Shown one piece after another: positions 7,952-17,966 of a stretch of 31,302 nucleotides of DNA (its first letter is position 1; the number at the start of each line of letters is the position of its first letter). A program made the translations under genes and the position numbers. Source of the DNA: JBPESN01 sp051710625 (GTDB taxonomy: Bacteria > Pseudomonadota > Gammaproteobacteria > Enterobacterales > Enterobacteriaceae); NCBI RefSeq assembly GCF_051710625.1, contig NZ_JBPESN010000027.1, forward strand, positions 1-31,302, given 5' to 3'. The notes under the pieces are model-generated. The model had not been told where the DNA came from. It was given only the letters and a program-made list of their open reading frames with translations, and did not search any database.

Positions 7952-10900
7952 GTGAAGCGACTACCGGGGATACTGATGGCAATTGGTGTTACCCTGATCG
8001 TCCTGGTGGCGTTGACGGTTAGCGCGCTGCGTCTGGCGTTGCCGCACCTGGATCGCTTCCGTCCGCAAATTGTTTCCGTATTGAATCGCGCTTTCGATGC
8101 CGATATTCAGCTGCGACAGTTAAAGGGTAGCTGGCAATCCTTTGGACCCACGCTGGACATTGGCGGCATTGATGCCGCTAGCGCCGACGAGCAACTGCAT
8201 GTGCAGCGCGCCACGCTGGCGCTGGACGTGTGGCAATCTTTGTTGCACTGGCGCTGGCAGTTCCGCGATGTCACCTTTTACCGCCTGCAATTGGATCTTA
8301 ATACCACGTTGATGGGACGGGATCACCGCGGTAGCCCCATCAGTTCCGATCGCCTTTCCAATCTTTTCCTGCGTCAGTTCGATCATTTTATCCTGCGCGG
8401 CAGCCAGATCACCTTTTTGACCCCCTCGGGAGAGCGGAGCCGGCTTTCCGTACCGCAGCTCACTTGGCTTAATACCTTCAACCGTCATCGTGCAAGGGGC
8501 AAGATCAGCCTATCGAGTACCGAGGTGCAGCAGGGGGCTATCGACGTGCGCATGGATCTGCACGATCAGCAAGGGCTGCTCGATAACGGCAAGGTGTATC
8601 TGCAGGCCCGTGATATCGATCTCAAGCCGTGGTTCAGCCAACTGCTGCAGAGCAATACCGGCCTGCAAAGCGCCGATTTCAGTCTGGCGGCCTGGCTAAT
8701 TCTCGAAAAGGGGGAGATCGCCGGTGCGGATGCGCTGCTCAGCCGTGTCGCGGCGCTCTGGCAGGACGGCGACCAGACGCACCGGCTCGGTGTCGATCGG
8801 CTGGCGCTCCATCTCAGCAAGCGCCAGGACGTCTGGCAGATGGACGTTCCGACGCTGAATATTGCCACCGACGGCCAATCCTGGGCGCCCGCGGCGCTGT
8901 CCTTATTCTGGCAGCCGGCGAAACGGCATCTTTTTTTCCCCGATCGGGAAGGCGAGATCCGCCTGCGCGCCAGCAGGCTTGATTTAGAACGATTCAGCCC
9001 GCTGCTACCGCTTATTTCGGCGGTGACGCCGACGCTACGCGCCCGTTGGCATGATCTGCAGCCGCGCGCGGCGAACTATCCCCGCTGGCGCTGGACATTC
9101 CGCTTAACGACCCCAGCGCCACGCGTTTTCAGGCGCGCTGGCGCAGTCTGAGTTGGCAGACCTGGGAGCTGCTGCCGGGGGCGGAGCATGTTTCTGGCTC
9201 GGCAGAAGGCTCGCTGGCCACCGGCCGGTTGCAGCTCGCGCTGAACAACAGCACGCTTCCCTATCCGAGCATGTTCCGCGCGCCGCTGGCGCTGTCCCGC
9301 GTCCGTGCGACCTTTGACTGGCGTCATAACCCGCAGGAAGGGCTGGTGCTGTCGGGCCGTAATATCGATGTACAGGCGCGGTCGCTGTGGGCCAACGGCG
9401 ATTTTTATTTCCATAAGCCGGTAAGAGGCGAGCCCTGGCTGGATATCCTTGCCGGTCTGCGCCTGGACAACGCCACCGATGCCTGGCGTTATTTTCCGGA
9501 GCCGCTGATGGGGACCCGTCTGGTGGACTATCTGACCGGCGCGCTTAAAGGCGGTCAGGTCGATAATGCCACCTTGCTGTTTGCCGGCAACCCCAGCCGG
9601 TTTCCGTTCAAACATAATGACGGGCAGTTTGAGGTGTGGGTGCCGCTCAAGCAGGCGGAATATGAGTTTGAACCCTGTTGGCCGGCGCTGACGCAGCTGG
9701 ATATCGACCTGAATTTCGTCAACGACGGCCTGTTTATGCATGCGCCGCAAACCGCGCTCGGTGAGGCTAAGGGCAGCAATATCGCCGCCAGTATTCCCGA
9801 TTATTCCAAAGAAAAGCTCTTGATCGACGCCGGCCTCAGCGGCACTGGCGATGCTATCCGCGACTATTTCCTGCAAACACCGCTCAAAGCGTCGCTCGGT
9901 AAACGCTTGATGAATTGCAGGTTGGCGGAGAAGTGCACGGCAATCTGCATTTGGATATTCCCCTTGACGGTCAGCCGGTGACCGCTGCCGGCAATGTAGC
10001 GCTGCAGAATAATTCACTGGTTATCAAACCGCTCGGCACGACCCTGCAGCGGCTAAACGGTAATTTCCATTACAGCAACGGGAATTTGGACAGTGCGCCG
10101 CTTGATGCGCAGTGGTTCGGCCAACCGGTCGCGGTGAATTTCACAACCAGGGAGAAGCCCACCAGCCTTGATGTAAACGTCAGCCTGAATGGAAACTGGG
10201 CGCTTAACCAACTGCCCGGGCTGCTGGACGCGCTGAAGACATCGGTCAACGGCCGCGCCGTCTGGCAGAGCGATATCGCCGTCGCTTTACCGCTGAAAGG
10301 GAACGCACGCTATCAGGTCGCAGTGAAGAGCGATCTGAAAAATGTAAGCAGTCACTTGCCTCCGCCTCTGGATAAACCCGGAGGCCGGCCGTTTACGCTT
10401 GCGGTAAACGCCATTGGCGACCTGCGTTACTTCCTGTTAAACGGCCACGCCGGCGGCGGCAACAGTTTCAATAGCCAATGGCTGCTGGGGCGTCAGGTCA
10501 CGCTGGCAGGCGGCGCCTGGGCGGACGGCGGCAAGATACCACCGTTGCCGGCGGACCGCAGCCTGACGCTGTCGCTGCCGGCGCTCGACGGTGAAAAATG
10601 GCTGGCGCTGCTCAAATCGCCGGCCCCGGCGCGGAATCCGCTATCGGCCGCGCGTTTTTGTTATCCCGATGCGCTGACGCTGCGTACCCCGGCCCTGACC
10701 CTGGGCGGCCAGATCTGGCATCAACTGGCGCTGACCCGCAGTAATGTGGCCGGTGGCAGTAAGGTGGCTGCGAAGGGAAAAGAGATTAACGGCACGCTGA
10801 CCATGGCCGCGAACGCGCCCTGGCGCGCCGATCTGGCCTACCTCTATTACAACCCGACATTTGCTACCGGCGGCGGGGATGCTGGTGCATCCCCTACGGA

Positions 10901-11771
10901 ACAGCTTTTAAGCGACAGCGATACCTTCGCCGGCTGGCCCGCGCTGTCTTTCACCTGCCGCCAGTGCTGGATTAAAGGGCAGAATCTAAGGCAAATCAGC
11001 GCCACTATCCAACCGCAGCAGGACACACTGATGCTCACCGGCGGGAGTTATCGACACCAGCAACGGGCGGCTGACTGCCGAGGGCAGCTGGCTGCACAAC
11101 CGCCGCGAGAACCGGACCTCGCTGAAAGGGACGCTGGCGGGGAAAGATATCGGCGCCGCGGCCGATTACATCGGCATGGATCTGCCGCTACGCGAGGCGC
11201 CCTTTCACCTCAATTATGATTTGCACTGGCGCGAAGCGCCCTGGCAGCCCGATATCGCCAGTCTGAACGGGGTGCTGCACAGCCCCAATTGGGCAAAGGC
11301 AAAATTGACAACATCAGCAGCGGCAGCGCCGGGCGCCTCCTGCGGTTGGTCAGCTTTGATGCACTGCTGCGTAAATTGCAATTTGATTTTAGCGACACTT
11401 TTGGCAAGGGATTTTATTTTGACTCGATCAAAGGTACCGCCTGGTTAAAAGACGATACCTTACATACCAACGACCTGCTGATTGACTGCCTGGAAGCGGA
11501 TATCGTCATGACCGGCGATGTTGATTTGAATCGCCAGCGCATTGATATGGAAGCCGTGATCGCGCCTGAAATTGCGGCAACGGTTGGGGTGGCGACGGCA
11601 TTAGTGATTAACCCAATGCTGGGTGCCGCGGTCTTTGCCGCCAGCAAGGTGCTGGCGCCCTTATGGAGTAAGCTATCGCTTATTAGCTACCACATTAGCG
11701 GCAGCCTGGACGAGCCGAAAATAGAGGAAGTTTTACGTCAGGCACGGGCGTCGGAGGCCAAGTCGAAATAA
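7952..11771 (+). pseudogene. yhdP: YhdP, AsmA-like envelope lipid-transport protein, four frameshifts
   Basis: YhdP is a very large inner-membrane-anchored periplasmic protein of the AsmA-like group (with TamB and YdbH) that helps move phospholipids to the outer membrane. GTG 7952 follows AGGAG and gives MKRLPGILMAIGVTLIVLVA with the anchor helix. The span (about 1273 codons) equals the E. coli gene (1266). Frame breaks lie near 9080, 9903, 11042 and 11287; each is one or two bases. Conserved blocks in all segments include LALDVWQSLLHWRWQFRDVT, NLFLRQFDHFILRGSQITFL, VDNATLLFAGNPSRFPFKHN, DLKNVSSHLPPPLDKPGG and, at the C-terminus, GAAVFAASKVLAPLWSKLS. It lies 52 bases after rng and about 108 before tldD, the usual enteric order. 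Confidence 0.93.
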
Positions 11772-11879
11772 AGGCCGGTTATTTGGCGCCGGCAGGGAAT
11801 TGCCGCAGTCTATAAAGATGGCGCAAGCCTGTATTCGAGCCGTGGTGGGTTAAATTCATTTATTTGAGAACGAGAACCT

Positions 11880-13311
11880 ATGAGTCTGACGTTAGTCAGT
11901 GAGCATTTATTTTCTGCTAATCGTCTGCAGCATGAGCGTTTTTTCTCATTGCTAGAGCAGATGAACGCACGGCGTCTGGACTATGCCGATCTCTATTTCC
12001 AGTCAAGTTATCACGAAACCTGGGTCATCGAAGACGACATTATTAAAGAAGGGTTGTATAACATCGATTAGGGCGTGGGCGTGCGGGCGGTAAGCAGCGA
12101 GAAAACCGGTTTCGCCTATGCCGACCAAATCACTCTCGCGGCATTGAATTAAAGCGCGATGGCCGCGCGCAGTATCGTCAGCGAAGCGGGCAGCGGCCGG
12201 GTGCAAACCTTGGGCGCGGTGACCTACCGTCCCCTGTACCCGCCACTGGATCCGCTCAGCAGCCTGCCGCGCGAGGAGAAAATTGCGCTGCTGCATCGAA
12301 TGAATAAGGCAGCGCGCGCTGCGGATGCGCGCGTCCAGGAGGTCACGGCCAGTCTGTCGGGGGTTTATGAGCAGATCTTGGTCGCCGCGACGGGCGGTAC
12401 GCTGGCAGCGGATGTGCGTCTGCTGGTGCGTCTGTCCATCAGCGTACAGGTCGAGCAGGGGACGGTAAACGCGAACGCGGCGCCAGCGGCGGACGCCGCG
12501 TTGGCTACGATTTTTTCCTCGAAGACGTTGACGGCGAGGTGCGAGCCGACAGCTGGGCGCGGGAAGCGGTGAGAATGGCGCTGGTGAACCTTTCCGCCGC
12601 CGCGGCCCCCGTCGGCGCCATGCCACTGGTGCTTGGGGCCGGTTGGCCGGGTGTGCTGCTGCACGAAGCGGTGTGACATGGCTTGGAAGGCGATTTTAAC
12701 TGCCGCGGCAGCTCGGTGTTCAGGTGTTCAGTGACTAGATGGGCAAGCGGGTGGCTTCTGAACTATGCACGGTGGTTGACGATGGCACGCTCGCCGGCCT
12801 GCGCGGCTCGCTGGCGATCGATGATGAAGGTGTGCCGGGATAATATAATGTCCTGATCGAAGACGGTCGGCTGAAAGGGTATATGCAGGACAAACTCAAT
12901 GCCCGGCTGATGGGGGTTGCGCCTACCGGCAACGGCCGGCGCAAGTCCTATGCGCATTTACCGATGCCGCGTATGACCAATACCTACATGCTGGCAGGCC
13001 AATCGACGCCGGAGAAGATTATCGTCAGCGTGGAGCGAGGCATTTACGCACCCAACTTTGGCGGCGGGCAGGTGGATATTGCCTCCGGCAAATTCGTTTT
13101 CTCTACCTCGGAAGCCTATTTGATTGAGAATGGACGCGTTACCACGCCGGTGAAGGGGGCAACGCTTATCGGGTCCGGCACGATGGTGGGTAACGATCTG
13201 GCTCTGGACAAGGGGGTCGGCATTTGCGGTAAAGAGGGCCAAAGCCTGCCGGTGGGTGTGGGCCACCCGACGCTCAAGCTGGATAAAATCACCGTGGGTG
13301 GTACCGCCTGA
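11880..13311 (+). pseudogene. tldD: Metalloprotease subunit TldD, five premature stops plus indels
   Basis: TldD is the catalytic zinc subunit of the TldD/TldE heterodimer that trims leader peptides (microcin B17) and unfolded peptides. ATG 11880 starts MSLTLVSEHLFSANRLQHER. The ancestral frame is interrupted by TAG 12069 (Gln of NIDQGVG), TAA 12150 (Gln), a -1 shift near 12457, TGA 12674 inside the HExxxH zinc motif (HEAV-stop-HGLEGD), an 8-base tandem duplication at 12716-12731, TAG 12736 (Gln) and TAA 12841 (Gln of GQYNVL). There is also a short in-frame loss near 13183 (GSGTMVGNDL lacks about seven residues). The C-terminal part, with YAPNFGGGQVDIASGKFVFS and the metal-ligand region GICGKEGQSLPVGVG, is otherwise well kept. 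Identity is certain; function is impossible. Confidence 0.96.
12716..12731 (+). repeat. 8-base tandem duplication disrupting tldD
   Basis: GTGTTCAG occurs twice in direct succession (12716-12723 and 12724-12731). Removing one copy restores the reading frame to SVFSDxMGKRVASELC, where x is a Gln codon now TAG, matching the TldD family. It is a replication-slippage type duplication and causes a +8 (net -1) frameshift. Confidence 0.9.
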
Positions 13312-13515
13312 GCCGCTGCGCTATGCTAGCGCCGCGGGCCTCTCAAGCGGCGCACGCCACTCGGCTTGCGCGTCGTTGCAACAGGTGCCAGCTGGAGTCC
13401 TGCGGTAGCGCGGTATGATCCTTGAGCGTTGCGCACGACAGCGCGCGCCGTCGTTCAAACCGGGCGTGGTCGGGCTTGCCGGGTATTACCCTCCGCTGTC
13501 CTGACGGAAGGTCTG

Positions 13516-14403
13516 CTACATTTCCGTCACCCTGTTAAAATAGTTGGTCAGATAGTTAATGCACACCTGTACTTTGAGCGGCAACTTATCACGCGTCGTA
13601 TAGACTGCGTAGACAGGCCGTGGATCGGAGTGATAACGGCTGAATAATATCTCGACATTGCCGCGTTTTATCTCGTCCAAAACCCACATGATCGGCACAT
13701 AACAAATGCCCGCGCCGGCGATAAGCCAGCGAATCAGCGTCTGGGAGTCATTGGTGACAATGCGGCCGGCCGGTGACGGATGCAGCGTACGCCATAAGCT
13801 CAAACTTGCTGTCGGGGCGCACGTCATACTCCAGCCAAGAGAAATTGGCTATAATCGCCGGGTTTTTCCGGCGTTCCCCACTGCGCCAGATAGCTTTTGG
13901 CGGCGCACACCACCATCGGCATCATTCCCACCCGGCGCGAAAACAGTCCGGAATCCTGCAGCGCGCCCACCCGGACCACCAGATCCAGGCCGTCGCCGAT
14001 AAGGGTCCGGCGCCGGAATACCGGTCACCAGATTAACCGACAAGCCGGGATACTCCTTCAGCATCGTGGCGGTCATCAAGGCCAGGACATTATGGGCCAG
14101 CATTGACGAGCTGCCGATGCGCAAAGTACCGATAGGGGTATTGTTAAAGGCGAACAATTGCCCGTGCACCTCGTTGAATTCCTGCAACATCCACAAACAG
14201 CCCTGATAATAAATCTTGCCGGCTTCAATAAGACCGATGCTGCGGGTACTGCGGTTGAGCAGCTTAACCTGCAATTCATTTTCCAGTTTCGCCACGGTCT
14301 GACTGACGGATGAGACGCTCATTTGCAGTCGGCGGGCGGCGCTGGTAAACGAATTGGCCTCCACCACCCGGGTGGAGATCAGCATGCGTTTGGGTTTTTC
14401 CAT
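13516..14403 (-). pseudogene. aaeR: LysR-family regulator AaeR, frameshifted
   Basis: AaeR activates the divergent aaeXAB efflux operon in response to aromatic carboxylic acids. ATG 14403 gives MEKPKRMLISTRVVEANSFT and the winged helix-turn-helix (RRLQMSVSSVSQTVAKLENE, then LLNRSTRSIGLIEAGKIYYQ) in residues 1-60. The effector domain begins well (GTLRIGSSSMLAHNVLALMT) but one extra C near 14005 in the GIPAPD region shifts the frame. Another frame then yields LIGDGLDLVVRVGALQDSGL and MVVCAAKSYLAQWG. Further shifts near 13840 and 13790 precede the last block (ICYVPIMWVLDEIKRGNVEI, RYHSDPRPVYAVYT). The span equals about 296 codons against 309 in E. coli. The DNA-binding half could still be made as a truncated product. 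Confidence 0.92.
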
Positions 14404-14731
14404 TATTCACTCTGGCTTAATAAGTGATTTATATTACGTTATGTTGAAACCACTGGAATGTACAGGGTAATATAGCAGCGTTGGTTCAGTGTATTGTGCC
14501 TATCAGCCTGTAATTATCCATTAGTTTTTAATAAATAGTAACAAATTAAACGGGCTGGACACGATCGGCTTACCGCCGCCTCTTCCGGAAAGCGTCTTCA
14601 TTCTCCCCGACGGGGTTCTATACTCATCCTGAGCGCGAACGGAGGAGGATGACGGCCTTTTGCCGTGAGAATCATGCCAGGGCGGCGCAGGGCATTTAGG
14701 AACCAGTACGGTTGCAGTCAAAGAAAAATGT
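14404..14731. promoter_or_regulatory. Divergent aaeR-aaeX intergenic control region
   Basis: This 328-base stretch separates the aaeR start (minus) from aaeX (plus) and holds no gene. The 100 bases next to aaeR are AT-rich and would contain the promoters and the AaeR site that LysR regulators usually use to control the divergent operon. I could not single out a convincing LysR box (T-N11-A palindrome) or promoter pair. Confidence 0.4.
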
Positions 14732-14936
14732 ATGAGTTTGCTTCCAGTCATGGTGATTTTCGGCCTGTCCTTTCCACCGGTATTAATTCGAGCTGATTCT
14801 CTCGCCGGCACTATTTTTTGCGCTGCGCAGGCTTTCGCTGCCCAGCGGAATCTATGATTTTGTCCGGCACCCGGTATTATTCAATACCGCGCTGTATTGC
14901 TGTGTTTTTTATTTGATTTCCTGTCTTTTCGTCTGA
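14732..14936 (+). pseudogene. aaeX: AaeX, small membrane protein, single-base frameshift
   Basis: AaeX is a 67-residue protein with two hydrophobic helices encoded at the head of the aaeXAB operon; its role is unknown. ATG 14732 gives MSLLPVMVIFGLSFPPVL, then one extra A (near 14773) throws the frame off. Reading in the shifted frame gives FELILSPALFFALRRLSLPS, then YDFVRHPVLFNTALYCCVFY and ISCLFV to the TGA at 14934-14936. With the extra base removed the length and sequence match the E. coli protein closely. aaeA starts seven bases later, so upstream translation now ends about 80 bases too early for coupling. Confidence 0.88.
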
Positions 14937-14943
14937 GGTCGTC

Positions 14944-15870
14944 GTGAAAACCCTTCCCGCTAAAATCCTCCGCGTTGCTGTCACTCTGGTGCTGGTGCTG
15001 ATTGCCGCTATCGCTATTTTCTGTACCTGGTCCTTTTATACCAAATCTCCCTGGACGCGGGACGCCAAATTCACCGCCGATGTGGTGGCCATTGCACCGG
15101 ACGTCAGCGGCCTGCTCAGCGCCGTGCCTATTCGTGATAATCAACCGGTAAAAAAAGGCGATTTGCTGTTGGTCGTCGATAAGCCGCGGTATCAGGAAGC
15201 GCTGGCGGAAGCGGACGTGAGTTACTATCAGGAGCTGGCGGAGGAGAAAAAACGCGAAGCGTCGCGGCGGCGCAGTCTCGGAACCAATGCCATCTCCCAG
15301 GAACAAATTGATCAGGCCAGCAACGATTTTTCAACCGTCAGCCATCAACTGGCCAAAGCTATCGCGGTGCGAAATCTGGCCAGGCTGGATCTGGTGCGCA
15401 CCGAGGTGCGGGCGGCGGTGGACGGCTGGGTTACCAACCTGAATGTTCACGCCGACGAGTTCATCACCCGCGGCTCGGTAGCGGTGGGTTTGGTGAAAAA
15501 AGACACCTTCTATTTGCTGGCGTATATGGAAGAGACCAAACTGGAAAGGGTGCGGCCGGGCTATCGCGTGGAAATTACGCCCCTTGGCAGTAACCGTATC
15601 CTCACCGGTACGGTCGACAGTATCGCCGCCGGGGTCAACAACAACAGCAGTGCGGTGGACAGTAAAGGCCTCGCCAGCGTGGATTCCAATCTAGAATGGG
15701 TGCGCCTGGCGCAGCGGGTCCCGGTGAAAATTCTGCTTAATAAGCAGCAAGGCGATCTCTACCCGGCAGGGACGGCCGCGACGGTGGTGATTACCGGCCG
15801 GCGCGGCGGCGAGCCCGGGCGAGTGTCTCCTTTGATGCAGCTGATTCACCGCCTGAGCGAGTTCGGTTAA
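14944..15870 (+). CDS. aaeA: p-Hydroxybenzoic acid efflux membrane-fusion protein AaeA
   Basis: AaeA is the periplasmic adaptor (membrane-fusion, HlyD/EmrA-like) of the AaeAB pump that exports aromatic carboxylic acids. The 308-residue frame starts at GTG 14944 (MKTLPAKILRVAVTLVLVLI) with an N-terminal membrane anchor at about 8-28. The lipoyl-like half-motifs (FTADVVAIAPDVSGLLSAVP near 42-61; RAAVDGWVTNLNVHADEFIT near 155-174) flank a helical hairpin at about 80-145. A beta-barrel part follows (FYLLAYMEETKLERVRPGYR; DSNLEWVRLAQRVPVKILLN). E. coli AaeA has 310 residues; a two-residue loss is visible near residue 82 (LAEADVSYY). No frame defect is seen, although its partner AaeB, regulator AaeR and AaeX are all broken, so it has no pump to serve here. 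Confidence 0.93.
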   Translation: MKTLPAKILRVAVTLVLVLIAAIAIFCTWSFYTKSPWTRDAKFTADVVAIAPDVSGLLSAVPIRDNQPVKKGDLLLVVDKPRYQEALAEADVSYYQELAEEKKREASRRRSLGTNAISQEQIDQASNDFSTVSHQLAKAIAVRNLARLDLVRTEVRAAVDGWVTNLNVHADEFITRGSVAVGLVKKDTFYLLAYMEETKLERVRPGYRVEITPLGSNRILTGTVDSIAAGVNNNSSAVDSKGLASVDSNLEWVRLAQRVPVKILLNKQQGDLYPAGTAATVVITGRRGGEPGRVSPLMQLIHRLSEFG

Positions 15871-15884
15871 CCGGTGGCCCGCTA

Positions 15885-17757
15885 ATGCTGCAACCTCTCT
15901 TTTTCCACTAGCGCTTCGCTTGCAAGCTGACGTTTGCCATTCTGTTGGCGCTGGTACTCGGTTTTCATTTTCAGCTGCAAACGTCGCGCTGGTTGGTTCC
16001 CACCGCCGCCATCGTTACTGCCGGCTCGGCCTGTGCTGCCGGCGGTGAGCCTTTCGCAGGCGCCATCCGCCACCGCGGTATGTTGAGAATTATCGGTACG
16101 TTTACCGGTTGCCTGGGCGCGCTGGTGATTATTATTCTGACCATCTGTGCGCCGGTGGTGATGCTATTATTGAGCTGCATCTGGGCCGGTCTGTGCATGT
16201 GGATTTCCTCGCTGGTGAAAGTGGAGAACTCGTATGCCTTCGGCCTGGCGGGCTACACCACGCTGATTATTATCGTCGACGTTCAAAGCTTCCCGCAGAT
16301 GGCGCCGCAGTTCGCCGTGGAACGCGTTAGCGAAATTGTTCTGGGCATTGTTTGCGCGATATCCTTTTTTTACCCCGTTCCATCAAGCGCGATATTGATC
16401 ATGCGCTAGATAAGCTGCTTATCGACCATTATCGCCTGCTGCAGCTGTGTGTGAGCAACGCGCCGAAAGAAGAGGTGGATAATGCCTGGGGCACGCTGGT
16501 GAAAGCTACCAACGCCTTGTTAGGCACATGCGCAGCAACTTGATGATGGAATCGGCCCACTGGCAGGCCAGCAATCAGTGGCTTATCGCCATCAATACTC
16601 TGTCACTCACGCTGATTACCCAGGCGTGTGAAACGCTGTTGATCCTACAAAATCATTCCCATTATGTGAAGTCTCATCTCCTGTTGCTACTGAGCGAGCT
16701 GGCCGATACGGTGGGCGCAATCCATCGCCGGATGAAGCTGATGCGTCAGGTGATCGCCGCCACGCCAACGCGGGATACGCCGCAAACCCTTTATACATGG
16801 GTGGGTAGCGCGACGCGCTACCTGCTGCTGATGAAGGGAGTGAAGACCAACGCACGGATTGAGGCGTCGGTATTGACCACTCAGCAAGAGGTGAGCGCTT
16901 CCTCTCACGAAGGGCGACATGCGATGATCAACGGTTTGCGTACCGGTATCGCCACTGCGCTCGGCTGCCTGTTCTGGCTGTGGATCGGCTGAAGCGCCGG
17001 CAGCGCCTGTATGGTAATGCTGGCGGTGGTCACATCGCTGGCGATGCGGCTACCCAACCCGCTGTTGGTGGCGAAAGATTTTATGATCGGCATGTCGGCG
17101 GTGCTGCCCATCGGCGCGCTGTATTACATGTTGATCATGCCCTCGACCCAGCAGAGCTTGTTATTGCTCTGTATTGCCCTGAGCATTTTGGCTTTCATCA
17201 TCGGCATCGAAGTCCAAAAACGACGTCTCGGGACGCTGGGCACCCTTGGCGGGCACTATCAATGTTCTGGTGCTGTCGAACCCGATGTCCTTCAATATCA
17301 GTATTTTTCTCGACAGCGCCATCGGCCAGCTTATCGGTTGTGTTCTGGTGATGTTGGTCATTTTACTGATTCGCGACACCGCAAAGCAGCGCGCGGGACG
17401 TATCCTGTTCAATTACTTTGTCTATGGCGCGGTTTCAGCGATGTCCACCAATGAGACGCGCCGGCGGGTCAATCACTTGCCGTTGCTTCTGATTGTGGCG
17501 CATCAGCGGCTGCGCAGCGCGGATATCCCGGTCAATGAGGATTTGTCTGCCTAGCACTGTCAGATTCGTGCGACTGCCGATCGGGTCCTGGCGTCGCGCT
17601 CCAATCCGCGCCGCAGCCGTAAATTCGATCAGCTGCTCGAAGAGATGTGCGTTTACCGGCATAAGCTGGAGGTGTATCAGGTAGCACCGGACATCATTGC
17701 CTCGGTAGAGCGCCTGACCGATATTCTCCGGCACTACCGCCACGCCCTGAGCGGTTA
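15885..17757 (+). pseudogene. aaeB: p-Hydroxybenzoic acid efflux transporter AaeB, many lesions
   Basis: AaeB is the inner-membrane transporter (aromatic acid exporter/FUSC-like family, 655 residues in E. coli) of the AaeAB pump. ATG 15885 is followed by an in-frame TAG at 15909 just before RFACKLTFAILLALVLGFHF. The first membrane block then reads cleanly (GGEPFAGAIRHRGMLRIIGT, NSYAFGLAGYTTLIIIVDVQ). Frame shifts occur near 16360 and 16525. TGA at 16990 replaces Trp (WIG-stop-SAGSACMVM), another shift lies near 17240 (EVQKRRLG region), and about 33 residues are missing near 17490 (HLPLLLIVAHQRL joins distant parts). TAG at 17552 precedes the last block, which ends RLTDILRHYRHALSG. The total is 624 codon-equivalents. 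It is certainly inactive. Confidence 0.93.
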
Positions 17758-17966
17758 ACGCGGAGCGGGCAGCCCCGGACAGGGCGTTATCCCCTGCGAC
17801 CGTGCGGAGCAGGGCGACGCCTGGTCCCACGACTTATGCAGGCAGCGCCAGCGCCGCTGACTCATTTCCTCTTGCCGCACCCGCGCGAACCCGGCGCCGG
17901 CAACTATACTGATAGCTAACAGCGTTTTTCTCCCCGGCAGGGACCTCTTTTCATCGCGAGGACATT

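Noticed and set aside
9076..10017. 313-codon open frame on minus across yhdP
   Set aside because: It mirrors the GC-rich third-position pattern of yhdP on the other strand, resembles no protein I know and spans a yhdP frameshift site. It is an antisense shadow.
12003..12626. 207-codon minus frame across tldD
   Set aside because: It is rich in Arg, Pro and Ala without any family pattern, and the plus strand clearly encodes TldD.
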